From NCBI RefSeq assembly GCF_001276715.1, contig NZ_LIUQ01000010.1:1-64000 (forward strand): 64,000 bases of DNA, given 5' to 3'. The translations under genes were made by a program, and so were the position numbers. Below are positions 53,652-61,356 of this stretch, one piece after another (the stretch's first letter is position 1; each line of letters starts with the position of its first letter). Source of the DNA: Planktothricoides sp. SR001. Its GTDB lineage: Bacteria > Cyanobacteriota > Cyanobacteriia > Cyanobacteriales > Laspinemataceae. Below the pieces are notes generated by a model that ran no database searches, was not told where the DNA came from, and was given only the letters and a program-made list of their open reading frames with translations.

Positions 53652-54112
53652 TACATATACTCCTGAAAATCTGCGATCTGTTCATCAAAATCATCAGATA
53701 ATGTCACCATACCTTTGGCACTACCCGCTTTAGACCGACGAGGCTCCTTGGGTAACATAGACACTATTTTGATTACAGCAAATTCATTATTTAAAACTAA
53801 AGTTTCTGGTAAAATTATCAACACTTCTTCGCCAGCGATCGCCTGAGCGAATAAGTGAGTTAGCGGATTCATAAAGTTATCACCGTTATTCTCAATAAAA
53901 AAAACGGGTAGCAAAACGATACCTTTAGCATTATCAAACTGAAAATAACCGACAGAATTATGTAAACTATTTGGTAGTATCCGCACCAGTTTTAGCAGAG
54001 GCTGATTATCATGTGTCATCACCACTTCTTCTTCATCTTTACTAACCACTGCTACCAAGTGATTTAACTGATTTAGCGCTTCATTTATCTCGATTAGTAA
54101 CATATTTTTCAC
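53651..54112 (-). CDS. Phd/YefM-type antitoxin with two fused domains
   Basis: A protein of 153 residues. The second half (about 85-153; LTHLFAQAIAGEEVLIILPE, GSAKGMVTLSDDFDEQIADF, ending QEYM) is a canonical Phd-family antitoxin including the toxin-binding tail. The first half (MLLIEINEALNQLNHLVAVV, HDNQPLLKLVRI, FDNAKGIVLLP) is a second, degenerate Phd-like unit, so the protein looks like a tandem duplication fused in one frame. Usual length is about 75-90 residues. It pairs with the broken PIN toxin downstream, with overlapping start and stop, so the antitoxin may now be unopposed. Confidence 0.72.
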   Translation of the reverse strand: MKNMLLIEINEALNQLNHLVAVVSKDEEEVVMTHDNQPLLKLVRILPNSLHNSVGYFQFDNAKGIVLLPVFFIENNGDNFMNPLTHLFAQAIAGEEVLIILPETLVLNNEFAVIKIVSMLPKEPRRSKAGSAKGMVTLSDDFDEQIADFQEYM

Positions 54113-54197
54113 CTCTAAGCTAGGGATTATTTTTTTACATTAAGTGATTAATGCAGGAATAACAGGAAATCCTCATAAACATAATAATTGCTGCATT

Positions 54198-54437
54198 TCA
54201 CTGGCTTTGATTATTACCCAGTTGCTCTTGGATAAAAACCCAAACAACTTGGGGCAATCCCTTAATCTGATCCACCAAAACTTGTGGCCCGATGCCAAAA
54301 CCTAACTGCAACACCAGCACGATCGCCGCAATCAGAATCGCCGTTTTTACCGTAGTTTTGACAATATTGATCAGTAAAGTAAAGACTAACCAAGAAACCA
54401 ATAAAGCTGCAATCAACAAAACAATTTGGACGACCAT
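54198..54437 (-). CDS. Small membrane protein of unknown function
   Basis: A protein of 79 residues, two hydrophobic helices (about 4-28 and 33-55) separated by NIVKTTVKT, then an amphipathic tail DQIKGLPQVVWVFIQEQLG. Proteins of this size and pattern are conserved in cyanobacteria, but I cannot assign a role. It lies between an antitoxin gene and the TPR gene, transcribed in the same direction. Confidence 0.55.
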   Translation of the reverse strand: MVVQIVLLIAALLVSWLVFTLLINIVKTTVKTAILIAAIVLVLQLGFGIGPQVLVDQIKGLPQVVWVFIQEQLGNNQSQ

Positions 54438-54532
54438 TTATTTAACACCTATTGACAAATAATTTTTGATTTTCTATTATCTGTAGAGACGCCAGATTAT
54501 AATATCGCGTCTCCACTTCGGTTAATTATCCG

Positions 54533-55231
54533 TTAATTTCTTTGCATTTGTAGCAATTGTATTCGAGTCATTGCTCGTTGATAAAGTTCAGGATTTTGCT
54601 GTTGCCTAAAGATTTCCGCCGCTTGTTGGAAATCTCGCATCGCATTGGCGCGATCGCCCTGTAATGCGAAAACACTGCCTCGATTATAATAAGCCGCACC
54701 ATTACTAGGGTCACGGCCTAAAGCTTGATTTAAATCATTCAAAGCCCGATTAAAATCTTTTAATGCGGCATAAGCTGCGCTGCGACCAATATAAGCTTGG
54801 ACATAGTTATTATTCAGTTTCAAAGCACGGCTGTAATCATCGATCGCCGCTTCGTGATTTCCTTGGGCTGACTGAGCACTTGCCCGACCAATATAAGCGG
54901 GAACAAAGCCAGCATCGAGGCGTAACGCTTGGCTATAATCGGCGATCGCGGCTTGCTGATTTCCTTGGGCTGACAACAGATTAGCCCTCGCTTGATACCC
55001 TTGCACATAATTAGGATTCAACTGTAGGGCTTGGCTAAAATCTTCAATTGCCCCGCGTACATCTCCTTGACGATATCGTTGTAAACCTCGGTTGACAAAA
55101 TCTGCCTCGTTTCTTTGAGCAATAATTTGGGCAATAATTTGTGGCGTAGATTGGGCTAAAACCACTGCGGGCATCCCCATAAAAGCCGTGGTGAGGCTGA
55201 AAATTGCCACATTCTCCCATATCCGTTTCAT
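54533..55231 (-). CDS. Exported TPR-repeat protein
   Basis: A protein of 232 residues counted from the ATG at 55231; the frame extends 44 codons upstream but only this start gives a proper signal peptide (MKRIWENVAIFSLTTAFMGM with an AVVLAQS cleavage site). At least four TPR repeats follow (for example GDVRGAIEDFSQALQLNPNY, GNQQAAIADYSQALRLDAGF, DFNRALNDLNQALGRDPSNG). It is expected to act in the periplasm as an adaptor. The immediate neighbours give no functional hint. Confidence 0.82.
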   Translation of the reverse strand: MKRIWENVAIFSLTTAFMGMPAVVLAQSTPQIIAQIIAQRNEADFVNRGLQRYRQGDVRGAIEDFSQALQLNPNYVQGYQARANLLSAQGNQQAAIADYSQALRLDAGFVPAYIGRASAQSAQGNHEAAIDDYSRALKLNNNYVQAYIGRSAAYAALKDFNRALNDLNQALGRDPSNGAAYYNRGSVFALQGDRANAMRDFQQAAEIFRQQQNPELYQRAMTRIQLLQMQRN

Positions 55232-55504
55232 CCCTTTACCTCCTGTTTGCACTTCTAGACTTCTATGATAGCGATCGCCTAAACAAACTGCAAGAAGCGG
55301 TTCAACCTGCTGTAAAATAAGTAAAATTAAGTTGAACCCAAGCAATAATCGAAGGTACGGCATAACTTAAAATTAGAGCAGAAATATATATTTTTCCATT
55401 GGGAAGATTATAAACTGCTAAAAGCTGATATTTGTTATTATAATACCCTATATGCCATGATGTTATTTTGTGGATAGCAACTAGATGGTAACGTTAAAAT
55501 ATTA

Positions 55505-55740
55505 TTACTGATTATTATTGGTTGCCGATAATGTTTTAGTAACTAACCCAGTGATATTAATTAATCTTCTATATTTAAATATTTTCACAGGCGATGATTG
55601 ATTATAAGGCATCCAACCTGGGTAGTAAGTGAAATCGCTATTTTCAGTAGTCGCTAAACCTAAATTTGTTTGGGTGGTGGCAACAGTAGTTCCTCCCGTA
55701 CCGCCATTGGCGATCGCAATGATCAACAGTTCCCGATACT
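55505..55740 (-). pseudogene. Remnant resembling a phage tail-fibre or structural repeat protein
   Basis: The frame contains AIANGGTGGTTVATTQTNLG, the same pattern as the GGTGATTAAxARTNLGL repeats of phage tail fibres, then WMPYNQSSPVKIFKYRRLIN. It has no start of its own and is fused in frame to the shadow frame of the chromate-transporter remnant. It is taken as a fragment left by recombination. Confidence 0.4.
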
Positions 55741-56151
55741 TCACTGCTTTTTCCCCAAGCGCCACAATGCGGTAAAAATCACCGCTAAAACTGCCGATTT
55801 GATGCCATATAAAAACTGATAAACTGCGGGTAAGGCGCCAAATTTGACATATCCCTATGCCAAAACTGCCATGATTAATACAGCCGGGAACACAAAACAA
55901 GTTCCGGCGACAATTAATCCTAAACCACCGGCATATATATAGCCAACATGAATCGCCATTTCTGTCGAATTTGATCCAGGAATTAAGTTGGTGGCACCTA
56001 CCAGATCCAGAAATTGTTCTTGGGTTAACCATTGCCGTCGATGAACTACTTCATCTTCCATCATGGCAATATGTGCCGCTGGGCCGCCAAATCCAATAAT
56101 GCCGAGTTTGAGAAATACTTGTGCGAGTTCTAAGAGTTTAGAGAGGTTCAT
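55741..56151 (-). pseudogene. chrA: Chromate transporter (ChrA) fragment
   Basis: The first 98 residues read as a clean ChrA N-terminus (LAQVFLKLGIIGFGGPAAHI, MEDEVVHRRQWLTQEQFLDL, GATNLIPGSNSTEMAIHVGY). A TAG stop at 55855-55857 is followed in the same frame by 37 more codons of ChrA text (GALPAVYQFLYGIKSAVLAV). After that the gene is lost to the unrelated remnant at 55505-55740, so only about one third of the usual 380-400 residues survives. A functional transporter cannot be made. Confidence 0.8.
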
Positions 56152-56165
56152 TTGATTCTTATTTC

Positions 56166-56650
56166 AAGGGCGATCGCCTGTTGTTCTGTAGTCGGCAAAT
56201 CATCTTTTTGAGAAGTTTTTCAGCTAGAGTATTCATTACCAAAAATCAGGTTTTAAGGTCAATTCTAATTTTATTTCAAGTTTGGGACTTGGCGTGGGGT
56301 TCAGAAACCGGGTTTCTAGCAAAATCTCTGATTTGTAGCAGAAACTCTGGCAGAAACTCGGTTTCTTGAATCCTCAAATCTCCTCTAACCAAGTTTCAAT
56401 GGCAGATAATAGATTAGATTGATTCGGCGGAAAACCTTTTAACGAGGCTTCTAGGCTAGTTACCCCAGTTTTTGGCAAAAGGCGATTCTCCTGGGTCAAC
56501 GCTTCGCGATCGCTTCTGGGGTGGGTTGGGTCGGGGTGGAAATTCGCCCCCGAAGAGGATGGCACGGTGGGGGAGGAGGTGGGGCGCGTTTTAGGGTTTT
56601 GAGGTGGCGATCGCATTTCCGGCGGGGTGGCGGGTTCCGGGGGGTTTTCC
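56166..56650 (-). repeat. Segmental duplication, copy 1 (antitoxin and effector-tail fragments)
   Basis: It begins with GCGATCGCCTGTTGTTCTGT at 56170, the same segment as 57119, which in the second copy encodes part of a MazE-type antitoxin, then a shared spacer, then the fragment encoding KGFPPNQSNLLSAIETWLEE (56374-56470) and a GGGGCGCGTTTTAGGG stretch near 56580. The antitoxin part here is broken by small changes. The period to copy 2 is about 950 bases, with the MazF-like toxin between them. Confidence 0.75.
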
Positions 56651-56663
56651 TCTGCGAGAGAGG

Positions 56664-57005
56664 CTATGTTTTGGGTTCAGTATCCGTGCTTTCTAAGCCT
56701 AACCATAAGCGTAAAATTGTTTCAATTTGTGACAACTGCTCTGGATCTAATTCACCTAATTTTTTCAGAAGTTTTGCATGAGGAATGGTAATCAGGTTTT
56801 GTACGTCGAAAACTCCGGGCTTGAGAAACCGGGTTTTCATCTCAACTTCAAAACGTGAACCTCTAGGACTGGTGGTGTGCGGAATCAATGTTGTTAATGC
56901 TCTATCCTGCATGAGGGCAGGAATACTCACCACAAGACAGGGCCTAACCTTGGCGGTGTAACCTAAATCCACAAGCCAGACTTCTCCCCGGTTAGGACTA
57001 CCCAT
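56664..57005 (-). CDS. PemK/MazF-family mRNA endonuclease toxin
   Basis: A protein of 113 residues from ATG 57005 (an alternative start at 57023 adds six). The family motifs are present: NRGEVWLVDLGYTAKVRPCLVVS (about 4-26) with the conserved RP and PCLV, and TTLIPHTTSPRGSRFEVEM in the middle. The toxin cleaves single-stranded RNA. Its start lies inside the last codons of the antitoxin gene, giving an 8-base overlap, so the two are translationally coupled. Nothing in the frame suggests inactivation. Confidence 0.85.
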   Translation of the reverse strand: MGSPNRGEVWLVDLGYTAKVRPCLVVSIPALMQDRALTTLIPHTTSPRGSRFEVEMKTRFLKPGVFDVQNLITIPHAKLLKKLGELDPEQLSQIETILRLWLGLESTDTEPKT

Positions 57006-57189
57006 GATCTGCCTCTTGCTCATCTAAGGCTAAAAACAGTTCTTCTGCATTGAGGACTAAATCCTCATCGGTCAAAGGGGGAACGTCAAAATTGATAACG
57101 CGCTTGAGTATTTCTGCTGCGATCGCCTGTTGTTCTGTAGTCGGCAAATCATCAAAGTTTTTGAGAATTTCTTGAGCTAGGGTATTCAT
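56998..57189 (-). CDS. Antitoxin of the PemK/MazF pair
   Basis: A protein of 63 residues, acidic and short, with LAQEILKNFDDLPTTEQQAI and DEDLVLNAEELFLALDEQEA. It has the form of the small helical antitoxins that precede PemK/MazF toxins in cyanobacteria rather than an AbrB-type MazE. The overlap with the toxin gene supports the assignment. A truncated relative of its coding sequence is found at 56170-56240 in the duplicated segment. Confidence 0.72.
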   Translation of the reverse strand: MNTLAQEILKNFDDLPTTEQQAIAAEILKRVINFDVPPLTDEDLVLNAEELFLALDEQEADHG

Positions 57190-57533
57190 AACAGTTCAGT
57201 CCGCTTCGTTACCCAAAATCAGGTTTTAAGGTCAATTCCAATTTTATCCTAAGTTTCAGGGAGAACCCCAGTTACTTAAATCTCCTCTAACCAGGTTTCG
57301 ATCGCCGATATCAGATTAGGTTGATTCGGCGGAAAGCCTTTTAACGGGGCTTCTAGGGGTGCGTCCGTGAGGAAGGCTACAGCGATTACCCCGGTCAGTT
57401 TTTGGCAAAAGGCGATCGCTTCTGGGGTGGGTTTGGTAGGGGTGGAAATTCGCCCCCGAAGAGGATGGCACCGTGGGGGAGGAGGTGGGGCGCGTTTTAG
57501 GGTTTTGAGGTGGCGATCGCATTTCGGCGGGGT
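57116..57533 (-). repeat. Segmental duplication, copy 2
   Basis: It holds the 5' part of the antitoxin gene (57119-57189), the spacer with GGTTTTAAGGTCAATTC, and the fragment encoding KGFPPNQSNLLSAIETWLEE-like text (about 57280-57380). A third copy of the latter part forms the 3' end of the ORF at 58298-58750. Confidence 0.75.
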
Positions 57534-57643
57534 CTTCCTCGGGACAAGTGATTTCCCAAATCAGGGGGACATTGAGTCAGAAAAATGTTAATATAAGTAA
57601 ATCTGTACGACAATAAATCTGAACATAAAATCAACCACTAGCG

Positions 57644-57856
57644 ATGAAAAAGTCCATCGAACTCAATGAAGAATTGGTGAAAGAAGGATTGCGCTTAACC
57701 AATATTCAGACAGAACAAGAATTAATTAACTTTGCTTTATCCGAATTAGTCAAAAACCGCAAAAAACGAAATTTACTCGATTTGAGCGGACAGATTCAAT
57801 TCTCAACAGATTACGACTATAAAGCCTTACGGTTAAACCGAAATGTTTTTGATTGA
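57644..57856 (+). CDS. VapB-type antitoxin
   Basis: A protein of 70 residues: MKKSIELNEELVKEGLRLTN, then QTEQELINFALSELVKNRKK, a ribbon-helix-helix antitoxin of the VapB/DUF2191 family. The C-terminal tail DLSGQIQFSTDYDYKALRLN binds the toxin. It overlaps the VapC gene by 14 bases. The start follows a short leader, with no obvious palindrome for autoregulation. Confidence 0.85.
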   Translation: MKKSIELNEELVKEGLRLTNIQTEQELINFALSELVKNRKKRNLLDLSGQIQFSTDYDYKALRLNRNVFD

Positions 57857-58250
57857 TACATCAGTTTGGATTGCTGTTTTCCGAGACAAGACGGGTACGG
57901 TTCGTCAATCTTTATCAGAAATTATTAAGGATCAACCCATTTTGTTGAGCCGATCTACTCAAATGGAACTGTTGCAAGGTTGCCGAGATGAACGTGAGTG
58001 GAGGTTATTAGAAACCTATCTGCAAGACCAAGACTATATCGAATCCACTCCTCATACTTGGGTCGCGGCTGCCCGAATTTATTACGATTTACAACGACAG
58101 GGATTAACGGTTAGAAGTAGTATTGATTGTTGTATTGCTCAACTGGCGATCGCACATTAGTTGATCTTAATTCATAATGACCGTGATTTTGAGACAATTG
58201 CAACCGTAACCAGCCTTAATAGGTTACGCTTTCGACCTGACAATAATTAA
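57843..58250 (+). pseudogene. VapC ribonuclease toxin with premature TAG
   Basis: The frame from ATG 57843 reads MFLIDTSVWIAVFRDKTGTV, a normal VapC N-terminus with the first catalytic aspartate (D5), and VRSSIDCCIAQLAIAH at about 91-106. A TAG at 58158-58160 then interrupts it, and the same frame continues for 29 codons (LILIHNDRDFETIATVTSLN) to TAA 58248-58250. The part beyond the stop includes the last catalytic aspartate in NDRDF. Translation to the TAG would give an inactive or weak toxin of 105 residues. Confidence 0.85.
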
Positions 58251-58297
58251 TTATCAAGTCTCCTCTAACCCTATTCTAACCTAAAAAATGCCAGTCC

Positions 58298-58750
58298 TCA
58301 AATCTCCTCTAACCAGGTTTCAATGGCAGATAAAAGATTAGATTGATTCGGCGGAAAGCCTTTTAACGGGGCTTCTAGGGGTGCGTCCGTGAGGAAGGCT
58401 ACGGCTACGGTGTCGGTCAGTTTACGGCAAAAGGCGATGAGTTCTGGGGTGGGATGTTCGCAGTTGGTCAGCAGGATGGCTAGTTTGGGTGGGCTGAGGG
58501 TGAATTTCAGTTCGTCTAGTTCACCGCAGAGGTCAGCAGGGGTGCTGGGTTTGGGATAGGGTTGATTGGGCAGGGCTTGTTTCCAAATCAGTCTGCACAG
58601 GGTTTTGGCGATTTCACTGGGGGCGGTTTCGTCCGCGAGAGGGTGGGCGTTGAGGCAATAAATGGGCAGGTGTTGCAGGGATTCGCAGGTGAGCGTTTTT
58701 GCTATATATAGTCTGTAGATATAAAAGTCGCATCTGGGTAAAGTAACCAT
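58298..58750 (-). CDS. Hypothetical protein; source of the repeated C-terminal fragment
   Basis: A frame of 150 residues: LTCESLQHLPIYCLNAHPLA, CGELDELKFTLSPPKLAILL, HPTPELIAFCRKLTDTVAVA, ending with KGFPPNQSNLLSAIETWLEE. I do not recognise the family, although the style resembles the C-terminal region of vWA-MoxR-associated conflict proteins. The N-terminus seems truncated, since the segment begins abruptly. Its last 25-30 codons occur again in two other places (56374 and 57280), so this is the longest copy of a recombining piece. Confidence 0.45.
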   Translation of the reverse strand: MVTLPRCDFYIYRLYIAKTLTCESLQHLPIYCLNAHPLADETAPSEIAKTLCRLIWKQALPNQPYPKPSTPADLCGELDELKFTLSPPKLAILLTNCEHPTPELIAFCRKLTDTVAVAFLTDAPLEAPLKGFPPNQSNLLSAIETWLEEI

Positions 58751-58788
58751 AAAAGAAACAGCTAAATATAAAATTTCAGCTATCTTGG

Positions 58789-59022
58789 ATGGCCAAGCAA
58801 TTTTCTGGACTTAATCAACTTGTTGCATCAAATTTAAAAAGGCTAAGAAAAAAATTGGGAATCTCCCAAGAAGATTTCGCGGAAAAATGTGGTTTGCATC
58901 GAACTTATATTGGTGCGATCGAAAGAAGTGAACGCAATATTACTTTACAGACTCTGGATAAAATTGCCGAAAGTTTAGGTGTTTCCCCACAGGATTTACT
59001 CAAAGATAACTCAGATGTTTAA
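58789..59022 (+). CDS. Controller (C) protein of the restriction-modification system
   Basis: A protein of 77 residues, an XRE-type helix-turn-helix regulator: LRKKLGISQEDFAEKCGLHR, then TYIGAIERSERNITLQTLDK. Proteins of this size and fold act as C proteins that delay restriction enzyme synthesis. Here the gene runs directly into the endonuclease gene with an 8-base overlap, the usual C-R arrangement. C-boxes are expected in 58751-58788, but no convincing symmetric pair was found by eye. Confidence 0.85.
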   Translation: MAKQFSGLNQLVASNLKRLRKKLGISQEDFAEKCGLHRTYIGAIERSERNITLQTLDKIAESLGVSPQDLLKDNSDV

Positions 59023-59908
59023 TAAATTTAGAAATTCACAATACTCTATTTACAAGAGAGCCAGAAAATACTTTATACAAAACTATAATCAACTGATCGA
59101 TATTGAGAAGTTTGTATCGATAAAATTTTATGAAATAGTTAACAATAATCTTCAACAGATAGTCAGTGATTTCAATGAGGCCAGCAATCTTTATCCGTTT
59201 TGGCAAAACTATCCACCGGACGACAGAGGTAGATCCCCCATAGGCGATCAGTATCCCTGGATAGAAGTTGGTGAACACACTATTGGATACAAATTACCAA
59301 GACTTTTAGAACCTTATTTTCGTATTCGAGATATTGGTTTACCTAGTGGTTCTGATCTGAGGCTAGTTCTTACGCATTCAGAAATTAATAAACTTACAAA
59401 TAGTTTTACAGATACTTGTTGGTTATTTCTGGATATTAAGTCGGTTGGACCTAGAGACGATCAAAACCATGCTGTAATGTCACCAAATCAGATTTCCGGC
59501 AGTGGTAGATGGGATTCTGCGGATAGTGGTGTTGTTAATGATGTGATAGTTGCAAAGGGTAAACGAAAAAGTCAAGCTTTTTATTGTAGCATTCCTCCAA
59601 TTTATATTCTCAGCGATGGAACGATGATCCCAGTTATCATACTGATCGTCAAACCTGTATACAGAATGTTATCCCTTGAAGAAAATTCAAAAGATGGAGG
59701 ACAACCACTGGGGAGAATTAGCTTGGCAACAGTTCCCAATGGACTCCTCTTGCAAGAAAATCCCAACTATTTACAGCAATATCCTAATTTGTTCTTCCCA
59801 GGGAAAGATGATCGAAGCACAAATTATCTAAAAAAGCGTTGTAGAATTAGTTTTGACGTTTTAAAATCTATAGACAATTGGAGATTTAAAGAAATTGTTT
59901 TACCCTAA
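59015..59908 (+). CDS. BglI-like type II restriction endonuclease
   Basis: A protein of 297 residues from ATG 59015; BglI has 299. The match to BglI runs over the whole length: NEASNLYPFWQNYPPDDRGR, YPWIEVGEHTIGYKLPRL, IRDIGLPSGSDLRLVLT, then FLDIKSVGPRDD. The catalytic residues align exactly with those of BglI after a two-residue shift: D114, D140 and K142 (BglI D116, D142, K144). The expected target is therefore GCCNNNNNGGC. It overlaps the C gene upstream by 8 bases and the methyltransferase gene tail-to-tail by 4 bases. Confidence 0.92.
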   Translation: MFNKFRNSQYSIYKRARKYFIQNYNQLIDIEKFVSIKFYEIVNNNLQQIVSDFNEASNLYPFWQNYPPDDRGRSPIGDQYPWIEVGEHTIGYKLPRLLEPYFRIRDIGLPSGSDLRLVLTHSEINKLTNSFTDTCWLFLDIKSVGPRDDQNHAVMSPNQISGSGRWDSADSGVVNDVIVAKGKRKSQAFYCSIPPIYILSDGTMIPVIILIVKPVYRMLSLEENSKDGGQPLGRISLATVPNGLLLQENPNYLQQYPNLFFPGKDDRSTNYLKKRCRISFDVLKSIDNWRFKEIVLP

Positions 59909-60855
59909 GCAAGATTTAGCTGTAGCTGCACAGGTTTTAGCGTTTTTATGCGATCTTCCGCTAACTTAACATACGCAGATTCTTTTTCTATGCCTATGTA
60001 TAAACGATTCGTTTTAATGGCAGCTACAGCAGTGGTGCCACTCCCCATAAATGGATCGATTACCAAATCACCTTCTGAACTGAACAAGCGAATTATGCGT
60101 GTGGCTAATTCCTCTGGAAATTTTGCTTCATGATCGTCATTGTTTCTAACACTATTGATGTGCCAAACTCCCCTTGACCCCCAATCTTTCCACTCTTGTT
60201 CAGAAAGCTTTCTTCTATCAATCACATACTCACCTGGTTTCCAATATATATATATATCTTCATACTCACTGACTGCCTTTAGTGTGTTGTTTGTCCACTG
60301 ACTATTTGCCCATGCGGGATCTTTTAACCAAACTCGTTTGTCATACAAATAAATTCCTACATCTTGAGCATACTTTTCCAGGTAATGACCTACTAGCTTC
60401 ACTCTCGTCTGAGTCTGGTGTTTGCCACCGCGAATATTGTTTCCGTTTAATCTTCTGTCAATGGTTTGTTCACTACAGCCTAGCAAGTTTGCTAACTGAT
60501 AACGATTATAATTAGGATATTTGTTGATAGCTTCTATTACCATATCTCTTGTTACTTGGCATTTTTGTCTAGAAATATTTAGGGCTTGTATTTTAGGCAT
60601 ATTTTCATCTTTAAAACATAAAATATCTGCAATATTTATCACCATAAAACCTCCTGGTTTTAAAATTAAATGATGGTTATATATGACTTTTTTTAGCATA
60701 ATTTGCCAAGATTCAAATGTTTCATTTTTTTCATATTTTTTGCCCACAAAGTATGGAGGAGACCATAAACTAAGAGCGACACTATCAGGCTCAATTTCAA
60801 GCATTTTCTGCTCCGATCTCCCGTAATAAATTGCATTGGGTGTTAGATATTGCAT
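59905..60855 (-). CDS. Modification methyltransferase of the BglI-like system (N4-cytosine type)
   Basis: A protein of 316 residues from ATG 60855, with six extra residues if ATG 60873 is used. It is a beta-class enzyme: catalytic motif IV SPPY at 32-35 (typical of N4-cytosine methyltransferases) near the N-terminus and the SAM motif DPFMGSGTTAVAAI near residue 270-283. Residues 101-140 hold a helix-turn-helix-like segment (VIEAINKYPNYNRYQLANLL, GCSEQTIDRRLNG) between the two motifs, possibly the target recognition domain. It is convergent with the endonuclease and must protect GCCNNNNNGGC sites. Confidence 0.9.
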   Translation of the reverse strand: MQYLTPNAIYYGRSEQKMLEIEPDSVALSLWSPPYFVGKKYEKNETFESWQIMLKKVIYNHHLILKPGGFMVINIADILCFKDENMPKIQALNISRQKCQVTRDMVIEAINKYPNYNRYQLANLLGCSEQTIDRRLNGNNIRGGKHQTQTRVKLVGHYLEKYAQDVGIYLYDKRVWLKDPAWANSQWTNNTLKAVSEYEDIYIYWKPGEYVIDRRKLSEQEWKDWGSRGVWHINSVRNNDDHEAKFPEELATRIIRLFSSEGDLVIDPFMGSGTTAVAAIKTNRLYIGIEKESAYVKLAEDRIKTLKPVQLQLNLA

Positions 60856-60873
60856 ATTTTTATGTCCCGTCAT

Positions 60874-61194
60874 CGCTTAAATGCTATAGAAAATCATTAT
60901 TGTTGTCAAGTTTTTTGTTCGGGTGTGAGTCCGGTCATATCAATAGTTTAAGTCATTTTTAGCTGGGGGCTAGGGTTTGCCGGTATTTTAGCTGAGTCAG
61001 AAACCGGGTTTCTTTTCAAATCTCTGCAAGGCAATCAAAAGAGCCGCATAAACCCCGTTTTTTGGCGGTAACTAAGAAACCGGGTTTTTTAATTTAAGTT
61101 TGGGTTAGTAGCAAAAATTATCGCCGTAACCCGGTTTCTGGTCGGGGAATCGGATATATTACTTAAAATACTTGGTATTCCCATCGATCGCATC
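60874..61194. repeat. Gene-free region with AAACCGGGTTTC repeats
   Basis: Between the methyltransferase and the MITE. It contains three AAACCGGGTTTC-type palindromes (about 61005, 61075 and 61130) and no supported gene. Confidence 0.65.
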
Positions 61195-61323
61195 TAAGTA
61201 GGTGAACATAATTAATTGCACTTTTCGTTCCCCACCGATAGACTGTGGATTCCCGCATTCGCGGGAATGACAGTTTTTCTTCTCATGGGGTCTACGGTGC
61301 ATTTATTTCTGCTCGTAAACTTA
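61195..61323 (+). mobile_element. MITE family A, copy 3
   Basis: A 129-bp copy starting TAAGTAGGTGAACATAATTA and ending CGTAAACTTA, with the GCGGGAAT hairpin in the middle. It lies 33 bases upstream of the accepted start of the phosphorothioation-associated methyltransferase fusion, and two in-frame ATGs (61267, 61285) lie inside it. The right end is more diverged than the left. Confidence 0.8.
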
Positions 61324-61356
61324 TCACAGTCATCTATCACACCCATTCATTGCCCT

